Below, in pieces: positions 8,164 to 15,469 of a stretch of 24,098 bases of DNA. The position numbers were made by a program, and so were the translations under genes. The notes beneath the pieces are model-generated. The model saw only the letters and a list, made by a program, of their open reading frames with translations. It did no database searches and was not told the origin of the DNA. Every line of letters begins with the position of its first letter. The first letter of the stretch is position 1. Source of the DNA: an uncultured Collinsella sp. (GTDB taxonomy: Bacteria; Actinomycetota; Coriobacteriia; Coriobacteriales; Coriobacteriaceae); NCBI GenBank assembly GCA_900752015.1, contig CAADTZ010000013.1, forward strand, positions 1 through 24,098, in the 5' to 3' direction.

Positions 8164-10149
8164 ATGAAGCTCGCGCTTGCACAGATCGATATGCGCCTGG
8201 GTGATATTGAGGGCATTTGCGGCCGCATCGAGGACCAGGCTCGTCTGGCCCGCGAGCGCGGGGCGCGCGTGCTGTGCGTTCCGGCTCCGCTCTTTATGGG
8301 CGCCATGCCCGGTGGCCTGGTGGGCGCTGCCGACTTTGAGCACGACATGCTTGCCGGCTTGACTGGTGTCGCCGAGCGTATCCAGGAGCTTGACATGATC
8401 TGCATTGTGCCCGCGGCGGTTTCGTTTGAGGGCCAGCCGCTGCTCGACTACATGATGCTCAAGGACGGTCATGTGGTGCCGGCGCGTTCGAGCATTGCCC
8501 TGCAGCGTGGCGAGAACAACGACACGCGTTGGGCGCCGCCGGTGTTCGACGTGGACGGCGTGCGCATCGCCGTGATTTTTGACTTGGACCGCGAACTCGA
8601 GATGCTGCCGACCGGTGTTGACCTCATTGCGTATTTCCAATTCAACGCGTTTGACATGACCGACCGCGAGACTGCCGCCATTGCCGCCGTTCGCAGCGGC
8701 GCCTACCGCAAGATCGCATCCAAGCGCAGCGTGTGGTTCGCCTGCATGGCGCCGGTCGGTGCCTATGACGAGTCGGTGTATACCGGCGGTTCGTTTGTAC
8801 TCGACGACTGCGGTCGCGTGGTGGCCCAGGCGCCGTGTTTTGAGGAGAGCCTCCTGGTTCAGGAGATTCAGCGCGGCGTGATGCTCGATGCCCTGGAAGA
8901 TCACGAACTGCCCGAGTTTCGTTCCGAGGAGTGGCTGTGGCAGGCGCTGGTGCTCGCCGTGCGCGACAACGCCCGAGCCCACGGTGCGTCGCGTGCTGTG
9001 GTGGCACTCGAGGGTGACTTGCCGTCGTCCCTGCTGGCGGCGCTGGCCGTCGACGCTCTGGGCCCGCGCAATGTGATTGGCCTGGTGCTGGGGCGCAACC
9101 GTATCTTTACGCCGGCGCAGGAAGAGGCCGAGGCTGCCCGCTGTGCCGCCGTCCGCGCCATCGCCGAGCGTCTGCACATTCGCACTGTCGAGCGCGATGC
9201 ACCGGATGCGGCGCGTGTGCTCGATCGCGACGTGTCGGCGGGCGATGCCGAGCGTCTGCGCTCGCGCACACTGGGCCTCATGCTGGAGGACACGGCGCTC
9301 GAGCTGGGTGCGATGGCGCTGAGCCCGCTGTCCAAAACCGAGTACGCGCTGACGGCGCCGGCGCTTTGCGGCGGCTATCAGGGCGACTACGCGCCCTTTG
9401 GCGATGTGTACCTGTCGACGCTTGAGTTTGTGGCGCGTGTGCGCAACCGCACGTCTTCCGTGGTGCCCCAAGAGCTCGTGACGCTCAACGCGGTGGAAGA
9501 CTGCATGGAGCGAGTGCTGGCGCAGGCGCTCTCGACGCTCGACGGTCCGGTCGATATGCTCGATCGCGCGGCACAGCTGCTCGGCGGGCTTGAGCCGGGT
9601 GAGGTCGATGGCGCGCTCGAGGCGCACGTGGACCGCAATCGATCTTTCGACGATATCCCGATGGCCGCTGGCAAGCCTGAGGCCTGCTCGCTGCTGCTGA
9701 TGCTCGTTCGACAGGGTGAGGCTGCCCGCCGCATGTTGCCGACGGCACCGATCGTCTCGTCCCGCTCGTTTGCCGAGCGCTCTTGGCCGTACATGCTCGC
9801 GTGGTCCGACCTGGGGCTTAATGGCAAGGAGCGTATGTCGGTCGATTCGCTGGCACGCGCCGAGGTGCGCCGTTTTGCTGACGAGGATACGAGCGAGCGC
9901 GTGCGAAACGAGATGATGGGCGTGCTGGGCGAGCTACTGGGTATTTCGCCCGAGCAGATGGAGGAGCTGCGCTCCGAGGACGGTCAGCGTCGTTTGCACG
10001 AGGGAATGAAAAAGTTCGAGGGTGAGGTTCAGGACGCCATCGATAAGATGATGGGCGGTCAGGGCGGCTCGCAGGGTGGGCCCCAGGGCACGCCGATGCC
10101 GCATCCGCCAGTAGATCCGAGGCAGTTCCCATTCTTTAGCCAGAACTAG
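8164..10149 (+). CDS. NAD synthetase-like protein with degenerate amidase and synthetase sites
   Basis: The 661-residue protein has the layout of glutamine-dependent NAD synthetase: an N-terminal nitrilase-type amidase domain (about 1-260), then an ATP-pyrophosphatase synthetase domain (about 265-480). By eye, the catalytic residues are gone. The amidase Glu is A41 (PAPLFMG), the Lys is about S109, and the nucleophilic Cys is F139 (VIFDLD instead of ICED). The SGGxDS ATP loop is EGDLPS at 283-288. Framework motifs survive: LSKTEYAL (389-396) and QGDYAPFGDVY (about 403-413). A C-terminal extension of roughly 180 residues ends in a Gly/Gln-rich then Pro-rich tail. The frame is intact, with AAAGGG at 8151-8156 before ATG 8164, so it seems maintained rather than decaying. 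Calling it a working NAD synthetase would be unsafe; a binding, scaffold or regulatory role is a guess. Confidence 0.8.
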   Translation: MKLALAQIDMRLGDIEGICGRIEDQARLARERGARVLCVPAPLFMGAMPGGLVGAADFEHDMLAGLTGVAERIQELDMICIVPAAVSFEGQPLLDYMMLKDGHVVPARSSIALQRGENNDTRWAPPVFDVDGVRIAVIFDLDRELEMLPTGVDLIAYFQFNAFDMTDRETAAIAAVRSGAYRKIASKRSVWFACMAPVGAYDESVYTGGSFVLDDCGRVVAQAPCFEESLLVQEIQRGVMLDALEDHELPEFRSEEWLWQALVLAVRDNARAHGASRAVVALEGDLPSSLLAALAVDALGPRNVIGLVLGRNRIFTPAQEEAEAARCAAVRAIAERLHIRTVERDAPDAARVLDRDVSAGDAERLRSRTLGLMLEDTALELGAMALSPLSKTEYALTAPALCGGYQGDYAPFGDVYLSTLEFVARVRNRTSSVVPQELVTLNAVEDCMERVLAQALSTLDGPVDMLDRAAQLLGGLEPGEVDGALEAHVDRNRSFDDIPMAAGKPEACSLLLMLVRQGEAARRMLPTAPIVSSRSFAERSWPYMLAWSDLGLNGKERMSVDSLARAEVRRFADEDTSERVRNEMMGVLGELLGISPEQMEELRSEDGQRRLHEGMKKFEGEVQDAIDKMMGGQGGSQGGPQGTPMPHPPVDPRQFPFFSQN

Positions 10150-10188
10150 GGCAGAAGCAATCTTGCTTTAAGCATCTTGGCCCCGTTG

Positions 10189-10197
10189 TGTTATTCT
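10189..10197 (+). promoter_or_regulatory. Extended -10 promoter for ruvCAB
   Basis: TGT followed by TATTCT is an extended -10 element, 69 bases upstream of the ruvC start. No -35 is seen at normal spacing, as is common for extended -10 promoters. It suggests ruvCAB has its own transcript separate from the upstream NAD synthetase-like gene. Confidence 0.45.
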
Positions 10198-10266
10198 AGA
10201 ACAGACGTTCGTGAATGATGCGCGGGGCCTTGTCTTGCGCTGTGCTTGTGGCGAGGGGAGGTTGGC

Positions 10267-10788
10267 TTGGTTATCTTGGGCATCGACCCCGGTTTGGCTC
10301 ATACGGGTTGGGGGATTATCGAGGAGCGGCGAGGCGAGGTTCGCTGCCGTGCCTACGGCTGCATCGAGACCAGTGCCGGAAGTCCGCTCGCGGTGCGCCT
10401 GTCGCATATCGCCCATGACCTTAAGGATGTCGTCGAGCGTTATCGACCCGACACGGCTGCTGTCGAGAGCATCTACTTTGGCGCCAACGTTCGTTCGGCC
10501 ATCCCCACGGCGCATGCCCGCGGTGCTGCGCTCGTGGCGCTTTCGGAGTGCGCGCTCGAGATTGGCGAGTACACGCCCATGCAGATCAAACAGGCTGTGG
10601 TGGGCACCGGCGCCGCGGACAAGCGGCAGGTCGCCTACATGGTACGCACGCTCACGCAGCTCGACCACGACCCGCATCCCGACCATGCCGCCGATGCCCT
10701 GGCTTGCGCCATATGCCACGTAAACCTCAGCCGCACCCGGGCGCTTACCGGTGGCGAGTTCTATCAACAGAGAGGAACCGGATACTGA
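10267..10788 (+). CDS. ruvC: Crossover junction endodeoxyribonuclease RuvC
   Basis: Resolves Holliday junctions by paired nicks in the RuvABC pathway. The start is a TTG at 10267, because AGGGGAGG at 10254-10261 sits five bases upstream and the protein then begins MVILGIDPG with the usual 173 residues; an in-frame GTG at 10246 would add seven unconserved residues. The catalytic set is D7, E67 (AAVESIYFG), H140 and D143 (DHAADALA). This is the D/E/H/D version known from Thermus RuvC rather than the all-acidic E. coli set. The stop overlaps the ruvA start as TGATG, giving tight translational coupling. Confidence 0.95.
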   Translation: MVILGIDPGLAHTGWGIIEERRGEVRCRAYGCIETSAGSPLAVRLSHIAHDLKDVVERYRPDTAAVESIYFGANVRSAIPTAHARGAALVALSECALEIGEYTPMQIKQAVVGTGAADKRQVAYMVRTLTQLDHDPHPDHAADALACAICHVNLSRTRALTGGEFYQQRGTGY

Positions 10789-11408
10789 TGATTTCCCAGC
10801 TCCACGGAACGCTTGTCGAGTCCACGATGAGTTCTGCTGTCGTCGATGTGTCGGGCGTTGGCTTTGAGCTCAGCATCTCGGGCAGCACTGCGGCCACGTT
10901 GCCGACGCCCGGCGGCGAGGTCCGCCTCTACACGCGTATGCAGGTGCGCGAGGACGCCATGACACTTTTCGGTTTTTCCTCAAAGGATGAGCGCACGATG
11001 TTCGACCGGCTCGTGTCCGTCTCGGGCGTTGGCCCGCGCTTGGCGCTCGCCGTGCTTTCCACCTATACCGTGGGGCAGCTGTATTCGCTGGTGATGGCCG
11101 AGGACGACAAGGGCATGGCCAAGGTACCCGGTGTGGGCAAAAAGACAGCTCAGCGCCTGATCCTGGAACTCAAGAGCACCTTTGCCAAGGATAAGGGCTT
11201 TGTGCCGGTCGACGTGATTCCCGGCCAGGTTGCGATGCCGGTTCCCGCCGCCGCTCCTTCGGCGATCGATGACGCCCGTGCGGCGCTCCTTTCCATGGGC
11301 TTTAGCCCGCAGGAGACCGATGTTGCCCTGAGCGGGTATGATGGGCAGAATATGCGTGTCGAGGATCTGCTCGGCGCGGCGCTTAAGCGACTCGGAATGG
11401 ATGCGTGA
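10788..11408 (+). CDS. ruvA: Holliday junction branch migration protein RuvA
   Basis: Junction-binding subunit that positions RuvB rings on Holliday junctions; 206 residues, normal length. It begins MISQLHGTLVES with the OB-fold domain (about 1-63). Two helix-hairpin-helix elements follow (VSGVGPRLAL and VPGVGKKTAQRL, about 77-125). A Pro/Ala-rich linker leads to the small C-terminal RuvB-contact domain (about 155-206, SAIDDARAALLSMGF onward). It overlaps ruvC by one base, with AGAGG just upstream inside ruvC, and overlaps ruvB in the same TGATG manner. The order ruvC-ruvA-ruvB is a common bacterial arrangement. Confidence 0.96.
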   Translation: MISQLHGTLVESTMSSAVVDVSGVGFELSISGSTAATLPTPGGEVRLYTRMQVREDAMTLFGFSSKDERTMFDRLVSVSGVGPRLALAVLSTYTVGQLYSLVMAEDDKGMAKVPGVGKKTAQRLILELKSTFAKDKGFVPVDVIPGQVAMPVPAAAPSAIDDARAALLSMGFSPQETDVALSGYDGQNMRVEDLLGAALKRLGMDA

Positions 11409-12475
11409 TGTGGGAAGCCGATGACTCTCAGGACCTGTGGGCGACGCCCGGCAACTCGCCGGCGGCATCCATGGCGCACGGCGAGCGCATGGTGGGCTCG
11501 GAGCTGACGGCCGAGGACCTCGATGTCGACCGCACTTTGCGCCCCCAGCGCCTGGACGATTATTGCGGCCAGGAGCACATCAAGCAGAGTCTGCGCGTGT
11601 TGATCGAAGCGGCGCAGAGCCGTGGCGAGACGCTCGACCACGTGATTTTCTCGGGTCCTCCGGGCCTGGGCAAGACCACGCTGGCCACCGTTATCGCCAA
11701 CGAGCTGGGCGCTCAGATCAAGACCACGAGTGGCCCTGCCATCGCGCGCACGGGCGACCTGGCGGCCATCCTTACTAACTTGCAGCCGGGTGATGTGCTG
11801 TTTATCGACGAGATCCACCGCCTCAACCGTTCGGTCGAGGAGGTCCTGTACCCCGCGATGGAGGACTTTGCGCTCGATATCGTGATTGGCAAGGGTCCGG
11901 CGGCGCGTTCGATTCGCCTGGATATTCCCAAGTTTACGCTGGTAGCGGCAACGACCCGCTCAGGCATGTTGACCGGCCCGTTGCGCGACCGCTTTGGCAT
12001 TTCATATCGCCTGGATTACTACACGGTCGAGGAGCTCGCGCAGATTGTAACGCGCTCGGCGACTATCCTGGGCGTGACGATCGACCATCCCAGTGCACTC
12101 GAGATCGGCTCGCGTTCGCGCGGCACGCCACGTCTTGCAAACCGCCTGCTCAAGCGCGTGCGCGATTACGCGCAGGTGCGCGGCAACGGCCCCATCGAGC
12201 TCGATATCTGTCGCCAGGCGCTTGAGTTCTTCGAGATCGACGAGCTCGGTCTGGACTGGATGGATATTCGCATTTTGGAGACGCTCGCCAAGACGTTCTC
12301 CGGTCGTGCCGTGGGACTTACGACCCTTGCCAGCGCGGTGGGCGAGGACCCGGGCACGCTCGAGGATGTCTATGAGCCCTATTTGCTGCAGTGCGGGTTG
12401 ATGATTCGTACGCCGCAGGGCCGTCAGGCAACCCTTCGCACCTTTGAGCACCTGGGGATTGAACCTACCGTTTAG
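11408..12475 (+). CDS. ruvB: Holliday junction branch migration ATPase RuvB
   Basis: AAA+ hexameric motor that drives branch migration with RuvA; 355 residues. Walker A is GPPGLGKTT (83-91) and Walker B is DEIH (134-137) in FIDEIHRLNRSVEEVLYPAM. Sensor 1 is in AATTR, the arginine-finger region is GPLRDRFGI, and sensor 2 is RGTPRLANRLLKRVRDYA. A winged-helix DNA-binding domain forms the C-terminus. ATG 11408 is preferred because it repeats the TGATG overlap used between ruvC and ruvA; GTG 11405 is also possible. The N-terminal 35 residues before LRPQRLDDYCGQ are somewhat long but not unusual. No terminator is evident after the stop. Confidence 0.96.
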   Translation: MWEADDSQDLWATPGNSPAASMAHGERMVGSELTAEDLDVDRTLRPQRLDDYCGQEHIKQSLRVLIEAAQSRGETLDHVIFSGPPGLGKTTLATVIANELGAQIKTTSGPAIARTGDLAAILTNLQPGDVLFIDEIHRLNRSVEEVLYPAMEDFALDIVIGKGPAARSIRLDIPKFTLVAATTRSGMLTGPLRDRFGISYRLDYYTVEELAQIVTRSATILGVTIDHPSALEIGSRSRGTPRLANRLLKRVRDYAQVRGNGPIELDICRQALEFFEIDELGLDWMDIRILETLAKTFSGRAVGLTTLASAVGEDPGTLEDVYEPYLLQCGLMIRTPQGRQATLRTFEHLGIEPTV

Positions 12476-12551
12476 GGCGCTTTGTTTTGGCGGGCTGTTG
12501 GGCTATCGCTGGGCATCGGGTAAACATATCGCCGTTCATCGGTTATGGGCG

Positions 12552-12580
12552 TTTTTACTATTGCGCGCCCGTGCTATGCT
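12552..12580 (+). promoter_or_regulatory. Promoter for fhs
   Basis: An extended -10, TGC-TATGCT (12572-12580), lies 17 bases after a weak T-rich -35 (TTTTTA, 12552-12557) and 40 bases upstream of the fhs start. The stretch is AT-richer than its surroundings. Confidence 0.5.
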
Positions 12581-12620
12581 GAATTGGTCTTTTTCTCATT
12601 CGGTAACGAAAGGACCGCCC

Positions 12621-14288
12621 ATGCCTACTGACATCGAAATCGCACGTTCTGTCACGCCACTGCCTATTACCGAGGTGGCCAAGAACGCCGGCGTCGACGT
12701 TAAGCACCTTATTCCGTACGGCTTCGACAAGGCTAAGGTCGACTATTCACTGCTCAACGAGCCGACTGATCACCAGGCCAAGCTCGTCCTCGTGACCGCT
12801 ATCAACCCAACGCCTGCGGGCGAGGGCAAGACCACCACGACCATCGGTCTGGCCGACGGCCTGCGTCGTCGCGGCGTCAAGAGTGCCGTGGCCCTGCGCG
12901 AGCCTTCGCTCGGCCCCGTCTTTGGCGTTAAGGGCGGCGCTGCCGGCGGCGGCTGGGCTCAGGTCATCCCCATGGAGGATATCAACCTGCACTTTACCGG
13001 TGACTTCCATGCCATCGGTGCTGCCAACAACCTGCTGGCCGCCATGCTCGACAACCATATTCAGCAGGGCAACCAGCTCGGTATCGATGTTAAGCGCATT
13101 ACTTGGAAGCGCGTCGTCGATATGAACGACCGTCAGTTGCGCCACGTTATCGACGGCATTGGCGGTAAGGCCCAGGGCGTGCCGCGCGAGGACGGCTTCG
13201 ATATCACCGTCGCCTCCGAGGTCATGGCAATCCTGTGCCTGTCTACGAGCATCAGCGACCTCAAGGAACGCTTGGGTGAGATCGTCGTCGGCTATAGCTT
13301 TGCCGGCGAGCCCGTCCGTGCCCGCGACCTCAAGGCCCAGGGTGCCATGACCGCGTTGCTTAAGGACGCGCTCAAGCCCAACCTGGTGCAAACGCTCGAG
13401 GGCACGCCCGCGTTTGTCCACGGCGGTCCCTTCGCCAACATTGCCCACGGCTGCAACTCTATCATGGCCACGCGTATGGCGATGCGCTTTGGCGATGTCG
13501 CCATTACCGAGGCCGGCTTCGGTGCCGATCTGGGTGCCGAGAAGTTCCTCGACATCAAGTGCCGCATGACGGGCGTTCGCCCCAGCGCCGTCGTGGTCGT
13601 CGCGACCGCTCGTGCGTTGAAGTACAACGGTGGCGTCGCCAAGGCCGATCTCAACGAGGAGAACCTCGAGGCACTCAAGGCTGGCATGCCCAACCTGTTG
13701 CGTCATGTCGACAACATCCAGAACGTTTATGGCCTGCCCTGCGTGGTCGCCATCAACCGTTTCCCGACGGACACCGAGGCCGAGCTTGCTCTCATCGAGT
13801 CCGAGTGCCAGAAGCTCGGCGTCAACGTTAAGCTTTCCGAGGTCTGGGCCAAGGGCGGCGAGGGCGCGCTCGAGCTGGCCGATGAGGTTATGCGTCTGAT
13901 TGAGCAGCCGAGCGAGCTCAAGTTTGCCTATGAGGACGGTGCCGATGTGGCCGACGCCCTCGAGGCCGTTGCCACCAAGGTCTACCACGCCGACGGCGTT
14001 GACTTTACGCCGGCCGCCAAGCGCCAGCTCGCCGAGCTGCGCGAGAACGGCTTTGGCAACCTGCCGGTGTGCGTGGCCAAGACGCAGTACAGCTTTAGCG
14101 ACAACGCCAAGGCCCTGGGCGCTCCCGAGAACTTCCGCATCACGGTGCGTGAGCTCAAGGTTTCCGCCGGCGCCCACTTTGTGGTCGCACTGACTGGCAG
14201 TGTTCTGACCATGCCGGGCCTGCCCAAGGTGCCCGCGGCCGAAAACATCGACGTCGACAACGACGGCAACATCACCGGCCTGTTCTAA
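12621..14288 (+). CDS. fhs: Formate--tetrahydrofolate ligase
   Basis: Makes 10-formyl-THF from formate, THF and ATP; supplies one-carbon units for purines and fMet-tRNA, and in some anaerobes works in acetogenic or amino-acid fermentation routes. The protein is 555 residues, the usual length. Signatures include the P-loop TPAGEGKTTTTIGLADG (about residues 65-81), LREPSLGPVFGVKGGAAGGG, IPMEDINLHFTGDFHAI, and HGGPFANIAHGCNS. ATG 12621 is chosen for GAAAGGA at about 12608-12614 and for the typical MPTDIEIARS start; an upstream in-frame start at 12444 would overlap ruvB and lacks a ribosome site. It has its own promoter and terminator, so it is probably monocistronic. Confidence 0.96.
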   Translation: MPTDIEIARSVTPLPITEVAKNAGVDVKHLIPYGFDKAKVDYSLLNEPTDHQAKLVLVTAINPTPAGEGKTTTTIGLADGLRRRGVKSAVALREPSLGPVFGVKGGAAGGGWAQVIPMEDINLHFTGDFHAIGAANNLLAAMLDNHIQQGNQLGIDVKRITWKRVVDMNDRQLRHVIDGIGGKAQGVPREDGFDITVASEVMAILCLSTSISDLKERLGEIVVGYSFAGEPVRARDLKAQGAMTALLKDALKPNLVQTLEGTPAFVHGGPFANIAHGCNSIMATRMAMRFGDVAITEAGFGADLGAEKFLDIKCRMTGVRPSAVVVVATARALKYNGGVAKADLNEENLEALKAGMPNLLRHVDNIQNVYGLPCVVAINRFPTDTEAELALIESECQKLGVNVKLSEVWAKGGEGALELADEVMRLIEQPSELKFAYEDGADVADALEAVATKVYHADGVDFTPAAKRQLAELRENGFGNLPVCVAKTQYSFSDNAKALGAPENFRITVRELKVSAGAHFVVALTGSVLTMPGLPKVPAAENIDVDNDGNITGLF

Positions 14289-14313
14289 GTCTGCTGTCCA
14301 TAGCTGCTTGTCC

Positions 14314-14349
14314 GCCCCGCCGTGCCCACAAGGCCCGGCGGGGCTTTTT
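14314..14349 (+). terminator. Intrinsic terminator of fhs
   Basis: GCCCCGCCG (14314-14322) pairs perfectly with CGGCGGGGC (14336-14344) around a 13-base loop, directly followed by TTTTT (14345-14349). It begins 26 bases after the fhs stop. Confidence 0.9.
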
Positions 14350-14416
14350 GATCCTTAGGCCCGCGCATGTCTTGTAGATACCGACGGACTCTGCCCATCA
14401 TAGGCTTTTGCGCGGG

Positions 14417-14422
14417 TAGAAT
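14417..14422 (+). promoter_or_regulatory. Candidate -10 for the 14468 membrane protein gene
   Basis: TAGAAT lies 46 bases before the start codon. No matching -35 is recognised, so this is a weak call. The ribosome site GGAAAGGA (about 14452-14459) precedes ATG 14468. Confidence 0.3.
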
Positions 14423-14467
14423 GCATGGATAACTTGAGGCTCACGCGCGACGGAAAGGAATCGTTGC

Positions 14468-15439
14468 ATGGATCAGGACAAGACAACCGTGATGGGCGGC
14501 TACGGTTCCGCGCAGGCTGGCGATAGCGTCGATGCGACCCGCGTTGTTCCCAACCCCGGTTATGCCGACCCCGCCGCGACGCAACCTTCTGCCGAGCCCA
14601 CCCGGGTTATGGGCTATGGCGACACGGCGCAGGATTCTTACGCTGCATCTTCGCAAGGCCCCTATGGCAACGCAGCTCCGGATCCGTTTGATTACACGCC
14701 GCAGGATTCTTATGCTGCTTCGACGCCGAATCCCTATGATGACCTGTCGCAAAATCCCATTCCGCAGCCTCAGCAGACGACGTATATGCCTCGCACGGCG
14801 CAGCCTCGCTACGAGTCGCGCGAGCCGTATCGCGAGGACCCCAAGTCGATTCCGCAATATGGCGAGGACGAGGAGAGGAAGCCGTCGCGTTCGTCGAGCG
14901 TGATCAAGAAGATCCTCATCGTACTGGCGATCTTCTTTGCTCTGTCGATTGTGTTTGCCATCGTGTCGGGCATGCTCAACAAGCGGGGGAGTTCAACGGC
15001 CGATGCCACTGCCGAGCAAACCGAGTCCGCCTCGTCTAGCACCGTCGATCTGAGCGATATCCCGGGGCAGTACTGGTCCAACGCCAAGAAGATCCTCAAG
15101 TCGCGCGGCGCCGATCTTTCGAATGCCGTGGTCCTGACTGATGATGGCTCAACGCCCGTCGTCGATGCCAACTGGGTCGTTACTTCTGCCTACTATAACG
15201 ACAACGGTAACCTCGAAATTCAGCTCACGCACAAGAACAGCTCGGGCAACTCGTCCGACGGACAAAGCGGTACCGACAGCTCGAGCTCCAATACGCTGGA
15301 GGACTTGAGCAACAAGGCACAGGAGTTGGGAGACAAGGCGCAAGAGCTGGGCGACACGGCCCAGAACCTGGGCGATACCGCGCAGAACTTGGGCGGCATG
15401 GCGACGGATGCCTGGAACGCCCTGCAAAACGGCATCTAG
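14468..15439 (+). CDS. Single-pass membrane protein, Tyr/Pro-rich N-terminal tail and PASTA-like outer region
   Basis: Not a named family to me; 323 residues. The first 145 residues are disordered-looking and rich in Pro, Tyr, Gln and Ser. They carry three similar Thr motifs (TTVM at 6-9, TRVV at 24-27, TRVM at 45-48) and a repeated segment QDSYAAS (first copy near 56, second near 80). One transmembrane helix spans about 146-170 after a basic stretch (RKPSRSSSVIKK), giving N-in, C-out topology. Residues 197-256 (DIPGQYWSNAKKILKSRGAD to LEIQLTHK) resemble a PASTA domain. A Ser/Gly-rich linker and four to five 7-residue repeats of the form AQELGDK/AQNLGDT (about 281-311) end the protein. A role downstream of a Ser/Thr kinase at the envelope is only a guess. 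Confidence 0.75.
   Translation: MDQDKTTVMGGYGSAQAGDSVDATRVVPNPGYADPAATQPSAEPTRVMGYGDTAQDSYAASSQGPYGNAAPDPFDYTPQDSYAASTPNPYDDLSQNPIPQPQQTTYMPRTAQPRYESREPYREDPKSIPQYGEDEERKPSRSSSVIKKILIVLAIFFALSIVFAIVSGMLNKRGSSTADATAEQTESASSSTVDLSDIPGQYWSNAKKILKSRGADLSNAVVLTDDGSTPVVDANWVVTSAYYNDNGNLEIQLTHKNSSGNSSDGQSGTDSSSSNTLEDLSNKAQELGDKAQELGDTAQNLGDTAQNLGGMATDAWNALQNGI
15302..15400 (+). repeat. 21-base tandem repeat encoding an AQ[E/N]LGD heptad
   Basis: Four to five diverged 21-base units at the 3' end of the membrane protein gene encode NKAQELGD, KAQELGD, TAQNLGD, TAQNLGG. The seven-residue period with Leu and Ala at fixed positions suggests an amphipathic helix. In-frame repeats like this can change copy number between strains. 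Confidence 0.7.
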
Positions 15440-15469
15440 GGCGCGCAGGGAAACTAGCTGTTAAACAGG

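Noticed and set aside
12444..12620. In-frame upstream start for fhs giving a 614-residue protein
   Set aside because: It overlaps ruvB, has no ribosome site, runs across the promoter, and adds residues unlike the family; ATG 12621 fits in every respect.
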